Source: an uncultured bacterium
GTDB taxonomy: Bacteria > Bacteroidota > Bacteroidia > Chitinophagales > CAIOSU01
Length of the DNA stretch: 8,393 nt
Reading direction: 5' to 3'
Assembly (NCBI GenBank): GCA_903861055.1
Contig: CAIOSU010000047.1
Span: 1-8,393 of the forward strand
The notes beneath the pieces are model-generated. The model was not told the origin of the DNA, made no database searches, and saw only the letters and a list, made by a program, of their open reading frames with translations. This document shows, one piece after another, positions 1-7,022 of the stretch (within the stretch, counting starts at the first letter, position 1; each line of letters opens with the position of its first letter). Made by a program: the position numbers and the translations under genes.

Positions 1-1
1 G

Positions 2-1213
2 TTGAACAAGACTGACCCTGATACGCTACGCTACCCTATTGTTCATCTAAAGGGTGAGGATATAGAAATAGCCCTTACCCATGGCAACTCTTACGGTGAG
101 GAGTATTACAGTTTCGTAAACGGCCAGTACACTACCCAAGGTGGTACGCACTTATCAGCCTTTCGCGAAGCGGTAGTAAAGACGGTTAGAGAGTTTTTCA
201 AAAAGGACTTTGATGCGGCCGATGTGCGCACCGCCATTATTGGTGCCATCAGCGTAAGGGTGCAAGAACCCGTGTTTGAGAGCCAAACCAAAACCAAACT
301 CGGCTCCATAAATATGGCTGGGGAAGGGCCTACGGTGCGCGGGTTTATCTTAGATTTCGTGAAGAAGGAATTGGACGATTACCTTCACAAGCACCCTGAG
401 GTAGCCGATGCCATGCAGCGCCGCATAACTCAAAGCGAGCGTGAGCGTAAAGAGATTGCTGGCATAAAAAAGCTAGCCAACCAACGCGCTAAAAAGGCAA
501 ACCTGCACAACAAAAAGCTTCGCGATTGCCGCATGCACCTGGATGATGGCAAAACCGAAGAAAAGTACAACAGTACCTTGTTTATTACCGAAGGAGACTC
601 GGCGAGCGGAAGTATTACAAAGGCTCGCGATGTTCAAACCCAAGCGGTGTTTAGCTTGCGTGGTAAACCATTGAATTGCTTTGGCCTTACCAAAAAAGTA
701 GTTTACGAAAACGAGGAGTTTAACCTACTGCAGCACGCCCTTAATATTGAGGATGGTATTGATTACCTGCGCTACAACCGCGTAGTTATAGCTACTGATG
801 CCGACGTAGATGGTATGCACATTCGCTTACTGCTGCTCACGTTCTTTTTGCAGTTTTTCCCCGATTTGGTGCGCCAAGGGCATGTGTATATACTAGAAAC
901 ACCGTTATTTAGGGTGCGCAACAAAAAGGAAACTATATACTGCTACACCGACGAGGAACGCCAGAACGCTATTGCCAAATTAGGCGTGAAGCCTGAAATA
1001 ACCCGATTTAAAGGTTTGGGCGAGATTTCACCAGATGAATTCGGACAATTTATTGGGGAGGATATGCGCCTTTCGCCTATACTGCTTACTAAAGAAACCA
1101 GTATTCAAAACCTATTGAACTACTACATGGGCAAAAACACTCCCGAGCGGCAACTCTTCATTATAGATAACCTTAAGGTGGAAAAGGATATAGTAAACGA
1201 AGTGCCCGCATAA
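2..1213 (+). CDS. parE: DNA topoisomerase IV subunit B (ParE), 5'-truncated by the window
   Basis: ATP-driven subunit of the type IIA topoisomerase that decatenates replicated chromosomes, acting in the cytoplasm with ParC. The visible 403 residues begin inside the transducer (S5-fold) domain: GGTH at residues 47-50 and the QTKTKLG segment with its conserved lysines at 95-101. A charged linker typical of Bacteroidota ParE follows (about 130-185). The TOPRIM domain has EGDSAS at 197-202 (catalytic Glu197) and DADVD at 266-270 (metal-binding Asp). The RFKGLGE motif is at 335-341, and the protein ends soon after the QLFIIDNL segment with no extra C-terminal domain. The N-terminal GHKL ATPase domain, roughly 220 residues, lies before the window, so the TTG at base 2 is an internal codon and not the start. 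GyrB is the alternative; the linker and the C-terminus ending [11 protein letters not shown]...NEVPA favour ParE, from memory of the family. parC often follows parE but does not here. Confidence 0.9.
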   Translation: MNKTDPDTLRYPIVHLKGEDIEIALTHGNSYGEEYYSFVNGQYTTQGGTHLSAFREAVVKTVREFFKKDFDAADVRTAIIGAISVRVQEPVFESQTKTKLGSINMAGEGPTVRGFILDFVKKELDDYLHKHPEVADAMQRRITQSERERKEIAGIKKLANQRAKKANLHNKKLRDCRMHLDDGKTEEKYNSTLFITEGDSASGSITKARDVQTQAVFSLRGKPLNCFGLTKKVVYENEEFNLLQHALNIEDGIDYLRYNRVVIATDADVDGMHIRLLLLTFFLQFFPDLVRQGHVYILETPLFRVRNKKETIYCYTDEERQNAIAKLGVKPEITRFKGLGEISPDEFGQFIGEDMRLSPILLTKETSIQNLLNYYMGKNTPERQLFIIDNLKVEKDIVNEVPA

Positions 1214-1228
1214 GTATGATGCTGAAGT

Positions 1229-1248
1229 GTAAGGCTTTGTAAGCCTAC
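1229..1248 (+). terminator. weak hairpin downstream of parE, possible terminator
   Basis: GTA(A)GGCTT pairs with AAGCCTAC around a three-base TGT loop, giving 8 base pairs with one bulged A, starting 16 bases after the parE stop codon. No T-run follows, so this is not a canonical intrinsic terminator. Its position right after the stop is the main support. Confidence 0.3.
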
Positions 1249-1442
1249 TACCAGTCTAAAATAGTTGTTGTTGTGGCTATAGTCAATGCTTTATACCCAA
1301 ATGAGAAAACCAATATGCGCAAAACAAGCGCACAGATAGGGCAGACAACTAAGCTTCGAAAAGAGCCTGGCACAGTGAAAAAAAACTTTTCTAGAACGGA
1401 GGTTTAAAAACGGTTTGCCTATGTTTTGGCTCATACCACTTC

Positions 1443-1450
1443 TAAATTTG
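1443..1450 (+). promoter_or_regulatory. TAAATTTG, match to the Bacteroidota -7 promoter element
   Basis: The bases match the Bacteroidota primary-sigma -7 consensus TAnnTTTG exactly and lie about 100 bases before the DUF2805 start codon. The nearest TTG-type -33 candidates (1415-1417 and 1426-1428) are 25 and 14 bases away, outside the usual spacing of about 19-21, so the promoter call is tentative. If used, transcription would start at or inside the dyad at 1453-1470. Confidence 0.35.
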
Positions 1451-1452
1451 GG

Positions 1453-1470
1453 AGGTTGCGTTGGCAACCT
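1453..1470 (+). repeat. perfect 7-bp inverted repeat AGGTTGC-GTTG-GCAACCT
   Basis: AGGTTGC (1453-1459) and GCAACCT (1464-1470) are exact reverse complements separated by GTTG. The flanks can add two G-T wobble pairs. The following bases, TTGCTT, are only weakly T-rich. It could be an operator over the transcription start, a 5'-end RNA hairpin in the DUF2805 leader, or a poor terminator for readthrough from parE. Its position three bases after the -7-like element makes the first two more interesting. Confidence 0.45.
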
Positions 1471-1547
1471 TTGCTTAATGGACAGTGCTGTTATTGCGCA
1501 AAAACGACAATTACTCAACCAATAAGCCTCTCGCCTGTTTCTTGAAT

Positions 1548-1826
1548 ATGGAACAACAACTAACCCAACAGGATATTGACCGTGTTATTGAAATGGCCTG
1601 GGAAGACCGCACACCATTTGAGGCCATCAAGCAGCAATTTGGATTAGACGAAGGCAGCACCATACAACTCATGCGCAAGGAGATGAAATCGTCCAGTTTC
1701 CGTATGTGGCGTGCTAGGGTTCAAAGCCGGAACACGAAACACCTGAAAAAACGAGGTGAAGATGTTGACCGGTTTAAATGCACCCTGCAAAGGGCTATAA
1801 CGATGAATAAAATATCGAAGCGATAA
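1548..1826 (+). CDS. DUF2805 / TIGR03643 family small protein
   Basis: A 92-residue soluble protein of unknown function, close to the family's typical length of about 90. Family hallmarks are visible: DIDRVIEMAWEDRTPFEAIK (residues 9-28), an F-G-L turn followed by MRKEMK (42-47), SSFRMWRARV (49-58) with its conserved Trp, and a basic C-terminus NRISKR-like (NKISKR, 87-92). The pattern of helix, FGL turn and helix resembles a helix-turn-helix such as sigma region 4, and the net charge is basic, so nucleic-acid binding is plausible but not shown. ATG 1548 was chosen over an in-frame GTG at 1485 because the conserved family region begins just after it and the extra 21 residues look like translated leader. 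No clear Shine-Dalgarno is present. It ends in tandem TAA codons. The MBL gene starts 25 bases later, so the two are probably co-transcribed. Confidence 0.85.
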   Translation: MEQQLTQQDIDRVIEMAWEDRTPFEAIKQQFGLDEGSTIQLMRKEMKSSSFRMWRARVQSRNTKHLKKRGEDVDRFKCTLQRAITMNKISKR

Positions 1827-1851
1827 TAAGTTTGGCCTTGTGTTATAATAA

Positions 1852-2925
1852 ATGGCCTACTCAGCCGTCAACTTAAATAGGCTAATATTGGATAGCTTTG
1901 GCCAATTGCACGAATTTTTAAGTTACCATATGCACACCTCTAATCCTGAGTTAAAAACCATACTCTCACCAACCGAATGGAAGGGAACTCCGTTGACCAA
2001 ATCGGGTAGGTTTACGAACCACGAGCACCCATTTGATACGGGCATGGCCGATGTATTGAAATGGCAACTGACGGCCAACCCCGATAAAGCCGCTAAAAAG
2101 CGCGACCGTTGGCGATTGCAGCCAGCAATTTACAACGATTGGCTTACCTCTAACGTTGACTGTATTGTTTGGTTGGGGCATAGTACCTTTTTTATTAGGC
2201 TCGATGGGGCAACGGTGCTAATAGACCCAGTGTTTGGCGATTTATCGTTTTTCATTAAGCGGTTTGTGAAGTTTCCTTTAGACCCAAATAAGCTTAAGAA
2301 CCTAGATTATATCCTGTTATCGCACGACCACCGTGACCATTTAGATGAGCCTAGCATTAAAGCGCTTTCAAAAAACAACCCCAACGCCCACTACCTTACC
2401 GGTCTCGGAAACGAAGGTTTATTAAAAAACATTACCAATAGCCCACTCATACAATCGGCTGGTTGGTTTCAACAATTTCATACGCCCAATAGCCCGCTCG
2501 AAATATGCTACCTACCCAGCCGGCATTGGGGCCGTAGGTATTTAAATGATACTAATATGCGTTTATGGGGTGCGTTCGTTATTCGCTCCGCCAATAAAAC
2601 CATATACTTCAGTGGCGACACGGGCTATGGCTCGCACTTTAAGGAGACCGCAGCGCTGTTTCCCGATATTACGCACGCCATTATTGGTATCGGCGCTTAT
2701 AAGCCAGAGTGGTTTATGGGCAGCAACCACATTTCGCCCAAAGATGCCATTAAAGGATTTCACGAATTAGGCGCGAAACATTTAATACCCATGCACTATG
2801 GCACCTTCGACCTAAGCGACGAAGCCCTTAGCGACCCTTACCAAACCATGCTACAACAGCAAGAAATGGGCAAAATAAATGGCCAGCTCATAATGCCCCA
2901 GCCCGGTGAGGTCATTGAGTTGTGA
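1852..2925 (+). CDS. MBL-fold zinc hydrolase, NAPE-PLD/RomA-like
   Basis: Predicted cytosolic metallo-beta-lactamase-fold hydrolase of 357 residues, about the length of the N-acyl-phosphatidylethanolamine phospholipase D type. The order of motifs is: WLGHST (107-112), IDPVFG (124-129), the metal motif HDHRDH (158-163), HWGRR (225-229), GDTGY with bridging Asp256 (255-259), IGAYKPEWFM ending at 289 with His293 just after, and MHYGTF with His315 (314-319). This arrangement, especially RHWGRR...LWGAFVI and the GAY-P-WFM-H block, matches NAPE-PLD-like proteins better than UlaG lactonases. The eukaryotic enzyme releases N-acylethanolamines from membrane phospholipids; the substrate of bacterial members is generally unknown, so only a zinc-dependent phosphoester or related hydrolase is claimed. 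No signal peptide or membrane segment is seen. All expected ligands are present, so it should be active. It lies 25 bases after the DUF2805 gene and 85 before the DUF2147 gene. Confidence 0.88.
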   Translation: MAYSAVNLNRLILDSFGQLHEFLSYHMHTSNPELKTILSPTEWKGTPLTKSGRFTNHEHPFDTGMADVLKWQLTANPDKAAKKRDRWRLQPAIYNDWLTSNVDCIVWLGHSTFFIRLDGATVLIDPVFGDLSFFIKRFVKFPLDPNKLKNLDYILLSHDHRDHLDEPSIKALSKNNPNAHYLTGLGNEGLLKNITNSPLIQSAGWFQQFHTPNSPLEICYLPSRHWGRRYLNDTNMRLWGAFVIRSANKTIYFSGDTGYGSHFKETAALFPDITHAIIGIGAYKPEWFMGSNHISPKDAIKGFHELGAKHLIPMHYGTFDLSDEALSDPYQTMLQQQEMGKINGQLIMPQPGEVIEL

Positions 2926-2946
2926 AGTTTGGAAATACTCACGTGG

Positions 2947-2975
2947 TTGACTTTTAATTGTCGGTTACATAAACT
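2947..2975 (+). promoter_or_regulatory. candidate sigma-70-like promoter for the DUF2147 gene
   Basis: TTGACT (2947-2952, five of six to TTGACA) and TAAACT (2970-2975, four of six to TATAAT) are separated by 17 bases, with the ATG 35 bases after the -10. The TTG is also 20 bases before the TA, compatible with Bacteroidota spacing, but the -7 element TAnnTTTG is not matched. A short GGTT-GCAA-AACC dyad follows at 2983-2994. Confidence 0.35.
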
Positions 2976-3010
2976 ATCTTAAGGTTGCAAAACCAAAACA
3001 CAACAGCCCC

Positions 3011-3442
3011 ATGAAAACCCTTTCGCTCTGTTTCGCACTAGTGCTTTTTTCCGCCCTTACATTTGCTGGCAATGCCAATATATTGGGTAAGTGGTACACA
3101 ACCAACAAAGAAGGTATTGTAGAAATATACCAATGTGGCAGCAAGCTGTGCGGTAAAATAGTGTGGCTAAAAGAACCTAACAAAGAAGACGGCAGCCCAA
3201 AAACCGACGAAAACAACCCCGATGCTTCAAAAAAGAAACAACCTATTATTGGCTTAAGTATGCTCAAAGGTTTTGTACCCGATGGCGATAAAGCTTGGGA
3301 AGACGGTGAGATATATGACCCTAAAAACGGCAAAACATACTCGTGCGAAATGGAGCTAAATGGAGAGGTTTTAGAAGTGAGAGGCTATATAGGTATATCG
3401 CTGTTTGGCCGCACCGAAAAGTGGACCCGTGTAAAAAACTAA
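3011..3442 (+). CDS. secreted DUF2147 domain protein
   Basis: A 143-residue protein with an N-terminal signal peptide: Lys2, a hydrophobic core over residues 4-18, and likely signal peptidase I cleavage after TFA at residue 19. No lipobox cysteine is suitably placed, so a soluble periplasmic protein is expected. The mature part is a single DUF2147 domain: ILGKWYT (24-30), VEIYQCGSKLCGKIVWL, the QPIIGL...LKGF block, a GEIYDPKNGKTY segment, and the conserved ending RGYIG-SLFGRTEKWTRV. Family function is not established. Many members carry a CxxC-type insert before the IIG motif; here that stretch is replaced by a lysine- and asparagine-rich DENNPDASKKK segment. Cys42 and Cys47 are present and could form a disulfide. 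It is probably its own transcription unit, with a promoter candidate just upstream and 119 bases before the exporter operon. Confidence 0.88.
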   Translation: MKTLSLCFALVLFSALTFAGNANILGKWYTTNKEGIVEIYQCGSKLCGKIVWLKEPNKEDGSPKTDENNPDASKKKQPIIGLSMLKGFVPDGDKAWEDGEIYDPKNGKTYSCEMELNGEVLEVRGYIGISLFGRTEKWTRVKN

Positions 3443-3472
3443 TCATAACTGCAGGACCGAGAATATTAAATT

Positions 3473-3501
3473 TTGTTAAATGCAGGTACACGCTAAACAA
3501 T
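3473..3501 (+). promoter_or_regulatory. weak promoter candidate for the export operon
   Basis: TTGTTA (3473-3478) and AACAAT (3496-3501) match four of six positions each to the -35 and -10 consensus with a 17-base spacer, in an AT-rich gap 60 bases upstream of the ABC gene. No Bacteroidota -7 element is present. It is listed because this 119-base gap is the only place in the window where the operon promoter could lie, apart from readthrough from the DUF2147 gene. Confidence 0.22.
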
Positions 3502-3561
3502 TATGAGTTAATTTTATTCACTGATTGGTAAGGCCGGATTAAATCGGACTGCTGAAAATGA

Positions 3562-5652
3562 ATGACCGAATCGTTATTATGGCTGGTACAAACAATAGCT
3601 GAGCTTTCCTACACTAAAGTTTCAGCCTCCCGTACAACTACTTTTATTAATTTGTGTAATGCTGGCAACGTAAATGAAACCTTGCCAGATGCCTTTACAC
3701 AATGGTGCCAAAACAACCATATTTCCTTTTCCGTTGCCGATGGCGCCAATGATTGCGGAATGTTTGATTTGGCCATACAGTTTAAGTTTGCTGATTCAGG
3801 CAATACAATCATTGTTATTCAAAACATCGGCGAAGGCAAGGTAAGAGTTCAAGAGCGGATGCTTGAATCTGATGAAAGTAACAGCTACGAAGCACCCATT
3901 AATAATCTCGGTAAATTAATAAGCAAAGGCCCGGTCTATTTACTCAATATAAAAGCAACAAATCAGTTGCCCGAAATAAACGGAGGGCCACTTAATAGTC
4001 TTTTCAAAATATTGATGCAAGACAAGAAAGATATTTTACTTGTCTATGTTTTTGCAATTTTTGGCGGTTTAATAAACCTAACCCTGCCGCTTGGCATACA
4101 AGCAATAATAAACCTGATAACCATGCAGCAAATGAACACCAGTTGGTGGGTGCTGCTGTTAATGGTTTTGTTAGGTGTGTTGTTTACAGGTATTACCCAA
4201 ATATTTCAGCTTTCAATAATTGAGACTATACAACAAAGGTTGTTTTTTAGGGCGGCGTTTACCTTTTCTAGCAAGCTTCCTAAAATTGACATGGATCGGC
4301 TCACACAATATTATCCACCAGAGCTGGTAAACCGCTTTTTTGACGTAATGACCGTTCAAAAGGGGATGAGCAAAATTTTAATGGACTTCTCCACTTCAAC
4401 ATTACAAATCCTTTTTGGCCTCATATTACTATCATTTTACCACTCATTCTTTATCTTTTTTGGCTTTATTTGGCTTGCCATTTTAATTGCCATTATAGCG
4501 TTCACCTCTAAGGCCGGGTTACGCACCAGCATTGAGGAAAGTAATTATAAATACAAGTTGGCTTACTGGTTGCAAGAAATAGGAAGGAATTTAGTAACCT
4601 TTAAACTAAGCGATTCTCAACAATATATTTTTCAGCGAACCGACAACAACACAACCGGATATCTAAAAGCCCGCAAAGCCCATTTCCGTGTTTTGTTGCA
4701 ACAGTTTGTAACTATAGTGCTTTTCAAATTTGTAGTAACTGGCAGCCTGCTTATTGTTGGGAGTATATTGGTTGTAAATCAAGAACTAAACATAGGGCAG
4801 TTTGTGGCAGCCGAGATTATCATCATCTTGCTAATGGTATCTGCCGAAAAGCTGATGCTAACCATGGAAACCGTTTACGATGTGCTTACATCAGTCGATA
4901 AACTTAAAAAAATAGCGAATCTGCCAGAAGATTCTGCCGCTACTGACGGACTGCAGCTTAACGAAACCGGAATTGGATTAAACATACGTTTTGAATCGGT
5001 TAGCTTTAAATACCATGATGCCCAAGAGCTTATTGTAAAGAAGCTAAATATAAACATAGCCTCTGGCGAAAAAATAGCCATTAGAACTGGAAATCAACCC
5101 GGCAAAACCACAATATTAAAGCTACTTTCAGGGTTATACACTCCTACCGAAGGGAGAATTTTAATAAACGACTTCCCTATCGAAAATTATCGTCGCGATG
5201 AATTGCTCAATTATATAGGGCACAACCTTGATTCAGGGCAAATATTTAACGGCAACCTAGAGCAAAATATTAGTTTGGGCCGCTCAGGTATCGATCGGAA
5301 AGAAATATTGGAAGTTTGCCGCATATGCGATTTAATGCCATTAATACAACAATTACCTTTTGGCCTTCTTACCGAGTTTTCGGCAGAAGACAAAAGAATT
5401 AGCCTAGGCATACAAAAACGAGTTTCGCTGGCAAGAGCTATTATTCAACGGCCACTATTACTTATCATTGATGATACCTTGCCAACATTGAGCCAAGAAC
5501 AAAAGACTGAACTTTGGAGTTTTCTTGCCCACAACAATCCCCATTTAACGGTTGTTGCCGTTACCGATGACGAAAGTATACTGAACATAAGCACCAGCGT
5601 TTATGAGCTGAAGGACAACAAACTCAACTTATTAAAGGGAGGTGTAAAATGA
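3562..5652 (+). CDS. type I secretion-type ABC half-transporter with degenerate ATPase domain
   Basis: Inner-membrane exporter subunit of 696 residues, the expected motor of the three-gene operon. Residues 1-155 are cytosolic and resemble the C39-peptidase-like domain of HlyB-type exporters, but no catalytic Q..DC motif is seen. An exporter-type membrane domain has six hydrophobic segments near 157-186, 194-222, 281-297, 298-316, 382-408 and 410-435. The nucleotide-binding domain starts near 474 with A-loop Tyr484. Walker A keeps only GKTT (514-517, Lys515); the usual first and third glycines are Thr509 and Gln512. The Q-loop position is Asp557, the signature reads ISLGI (613-617) instead of LSGGQ, Walker B is LLIIDD with Asp638 in place of the catalytic Glu, the D-loop Asp is Ser644, and no H-loop His is present (Thr668/Asp669). 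An in-frame TGA at 3559-3561 directly precedes the ATG, which fixes the start as the earliest possible. The stop overlaps the next gene as ATGA. The substrate is unknown. Confidence 0.88.
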   Translation: MTESLLWLVQTIAELSYTKVSASRTTTFINLCNAGNVNETLPDAFTQWCQNNHISFSVADGANDCGMFDLAIQFKFADSGNTIIVIQNIGEGKVRVQERMLESDESNSYEAPINNLGKLISKGPVYLLNIKATNQLPEINGGPLNSLFKILMQDKKDILLVYVFAIFGGLINLTLPLGIQAIINLITMQQMNTSWWVLLLMVLLGVLFTGITQIFQLSIIETIQQRLFFRAAFTFSSKLPKIDMDRLTQYYPPELVNRFFDVMTVQKGMSKILMDFSTSTLQILFGLILLSFYHSFFIFFGFIWLAILIAIIAFTSKAGLRTSIEESNYKYKLAYWLQEIGRNLVTFKLSDSQQYIFQRTDNNTTGYLKARKAHFRVLLQQFVTIVLFKFVVTGSLLIVGSILVVNQELNIGQFVAAEIIIILLMVSAEKLMLTMETVYDVLTSVDKLKKIANLPEDSAATDGLQLNETGIGLNIRFESVSFKYHDAQELIVKKLNINIASGEKIAIRTGNQPGKTTILKLLSGLYTPTEGRILINDFPIENYRRDELLNYIGHNLDSGQIFNGNLEQNISLGRSGIDRKEILEVCRICDLMPLIQQLPFGLLTEFSAEDKRISLGIQKRVSLARAIIQRPLLLIIDDTLPTLSQEQKTELWSFLAHNNPHLTVVAVTDDESILNISTSVYELKDNKLNLLKGGVK
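5634..5644 (+). promoter_or_regulatory. strong Shine-Dalgarno for the HlyD-type gene
   Basis: AAAGGGAGGTG lies inside the end of the ABC gene and four bases before the ATG at 5649. It is a near-complete complement of the 16S anti-Shine-Dalgarno. Together with the ATGA stop-start overlap it supports translational coupling. No other gene in the window has so clear a site, and such sites are uncommon in Bacteroidota. Confidence 0.6.
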
Positions 5653-7022
5653 ACAGGATATTCAACAAAGACTTCGACTTAAACAAGCGATACCTGGCAT
5701 CGGTTGAGTTAAGCAGCAACAAAACAGCCAAGCTTGCGGCAAAGGTGTTAATAGTATTTTCTATAATGTCTTTTTCGTTATTGTTTTTCCCATGGACCCA
5801 AAATGTGCAAGTTTCGGGCAATGTGATTACGCTGCGCCCCGAACAAAAACCGCAACCAATCAACTCCATTATTGCGGGTAAAATAGCCCGTTGGTATGTT
5901 AGAGAAGGACAAATGGTTGAAAAGGGCGATACCATATTGTACCTTGAAGAAGTAAATGACAAATATCTAGATACGCTCTTGTTGCAGCGCCTGTCATCTC
6001 AAGTAGATGCCAAAAAGCAGGCCGTAGATTTTTACAAAGAAAAAATTGCAAGCCAAACTGATCAATTGGGTTCGTTGCTCTCCATTCAAAAGCTAAAGTT
6101 TGAGCAGGCAAAAAACAAGCTTGAACAAAGCAGGTTGAAGGTAGTAACCGATAGCATAAACATGATAGCCGCCGAAACCGATTTAAACGTTGCGCAGCAA
6201 CAATACAACCGGTTTGACACTTTATACCGAAAGGGGCTAAAGTCGCTCACGGAACTGGAGGGAAGAAAATTGAAACTCCAAGAAACACAGGCCAAATTGT
6301 TAAGTGCGCAAAACAAAGTGCTTACTACCCGAAATGAGTTTTTAAATGCCGAAATTGAAATGACCGGCATTATGAACGAATACCAAGAGAAAATTTTTAA
6401 AACCGAGAGCGAGCAGTTTTCGGGCTTCACCGACCTCTACCAAGCAGAAGGAGAATGGCTCAAGCTTCGCAATGAGCTCTCGAATATTCAAGTAAGGGGA
6501 AACTTTTATTTTGTAACAAGCCCACAAAGCGGCTTGGTAAGCAGGACCATAGCATCGGGCCTTGGTGAGTTTATAAGTGCTGGCCAAACGGTAGCGCAAA
6601 TTGTGCCAAACGAACAAGATTTAGTGCTCGAACTATTTGTGCGGCCGGTTGATTTGCCGCTATTGCACCCAGGTGGCAAAGCAAGGGTTCAGTTTGATGG
6701 CTGGCCAGCTTTTGTATTCTCCGGGTGGCCATCGGTAACCCAGGGTACATACGGGGCAGTAGTTATTGCGGTTGACAAGGTTATTAGCCCGAACGGAAAG
6801 TTCAGGATACTGGCTGCCCCCGATAAAGATGATATTGAATGGCCTAGTGCTATAAGGGTAGGCTCGGGCACCAATGCATGGATAATGCTCGAAGACGTAC
6901 CGGTTTGGTTTGAACTATGGCGCCAGTTTAATGGTTTCCCACCTGAGTTTTATACTCCCGAAGGCAATAAGACCAGCACCACCGATAAACAACCAGAGAA
7001 AGGCAAAGATGAAAAGAAATAA
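5649..7022 (+). CDS. HlyD-family periplasmic adaptor (membrane fusion protein)
   Basis: Links the inner-membrane ABC exporter to the outer-membrane TolC-type channel. The 457 residues show a short cytosolic N-terminus, one membrane segment near 29-48 ending in FPWTQ, then a beta-strand VSGNV region. The first lipoyl half is near 70-100 (IAGKIARWYVREGQMVEKGD), followed by a long coiled-coil hairpin from about 105 to 275 rich in Gln, Lys, Glu and Leu. The second lipoyl half is near 292-320 (SGLVSRTIASGLGEFISAG), then a beta-barrel domain containing RVQFDGWPAFVFSGWP, and a conserved aromatic ending VPVWFELWRQFNGFPPEFY (417-435). A 22-residue Lys- and Thr-rich tail follows and may be an extension on the core fold. 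The start overlaps the ABC stop by four bases and has a strong Shine-Dalgarno; the end overlaps the TolC-type gene by 14 bases. Whether it serves protein secretion or small-molecule efflux cannot be told from sequence alone. Confidence 0.92.
   Translation: MNRIFNKDFDLNKRYLASVELSSNKTAKLAAKVLIVFSIMSFSLLFFPWTQNVQVSGNVITLRPEQKPQPINSIIAGKIARWYVREGQMVEKGDTILYLEEVNDKYLDTLLLQRLSSQVDAKKQAVDFYKEKIASQTDQLGSLLSIQKLKFEQAKNKLEQSRLKVVTDSINMIAAETDLNVAQQQYNRFDTLYRKGLKSLTELEGRKLKLQETQAKLLSAQNKVLTTRNEFLNAEIEMTGIMNEYQEKIFKTESEQFSGFTDLYQAEGEWLKLRNELSNIQVRGNFYFVTSPQSGLVSRTIASGLGEFISAGQTVAQIVPNEQDLVLELFVRPVDLPLLHPGGKARVQFDGWPAFVFSGWPSVTQGTYGAVVIAVDKVISPNGKFRILAAPDKDDIEWPSAIRVGSGTNAWIMLEDVPVWFELWRQFNGFPPEFYTPEGNKTSTTDKQPEKGKDEKK

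Larger units (their letters stand above)
1214..1547. other. 334-base intergenic gap between parE and the DUF2805 gene
   Basis: No convincing coding sequence is seen on either strand. The + strand has only very short open stretches, such as 17 codons from the ATG at 1287. It holds a bulged hairpin just after parE (1229-1248), a short dyad with 5-bp arms (1316-1332, TGCGC/GCGCA around a 7-base loop), an A-run near 1379-1386, a TAAATTTG -7-like element (1443-1450) and a 7-bp perfect dyad (1453-1470). This makes it the likely transcription boundary between parE and the downstream genes. Confidence 0.6.

Noticed and set aside
1291..1518. 75-codon open frame on the minus strand in the gap after parE
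   Set aside because: The translation has no recognisable family, is rich in Cys, Phe and Leu in the manner of chance reading, and no promoter or ribosome site supports it.
1485..1547. N-terminal extension of the DUF2805 protein from a GTG start
   Set aside because: The added 21 residues do not resemble the family, and the conserved region begins shortly after the ATG at 1548.
1844..1849. Perfect TATAAT before the MBL gene
   Set aside because: It lies two bases before the start codon, so transcription would begin inside the gene; no -35 element is well placed. It is likely chance in AT-rich sequence.
2563..2763. Minus- and plus-strand open frames inside the MBL gene
   Set aside because: They are shadows of a strongly supported coding frame with complete catalytic motifs.
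3443..3561. Terminator after the DUF2147 gene
   Set aside because: Only AT-rich partial dyads and a weak CCG...CGG pairing near 3534-3547 are present, without a stable GC stem followed by a T-run.
3562..4020. Active C39 bacteriocin-processing peptidase domain
   Set aside because: No QxDC catalytic motif is visible, so processing activity is not supported even if the fold is related.
3562..5652. Pseudogene call for the ABC transporter
   Set aside because: The frame is uninterrupted for 696 codons, the membrane domain is well kept, and it is translationally coupled to intact partner genes. Motif loss alone does not show inactivation.
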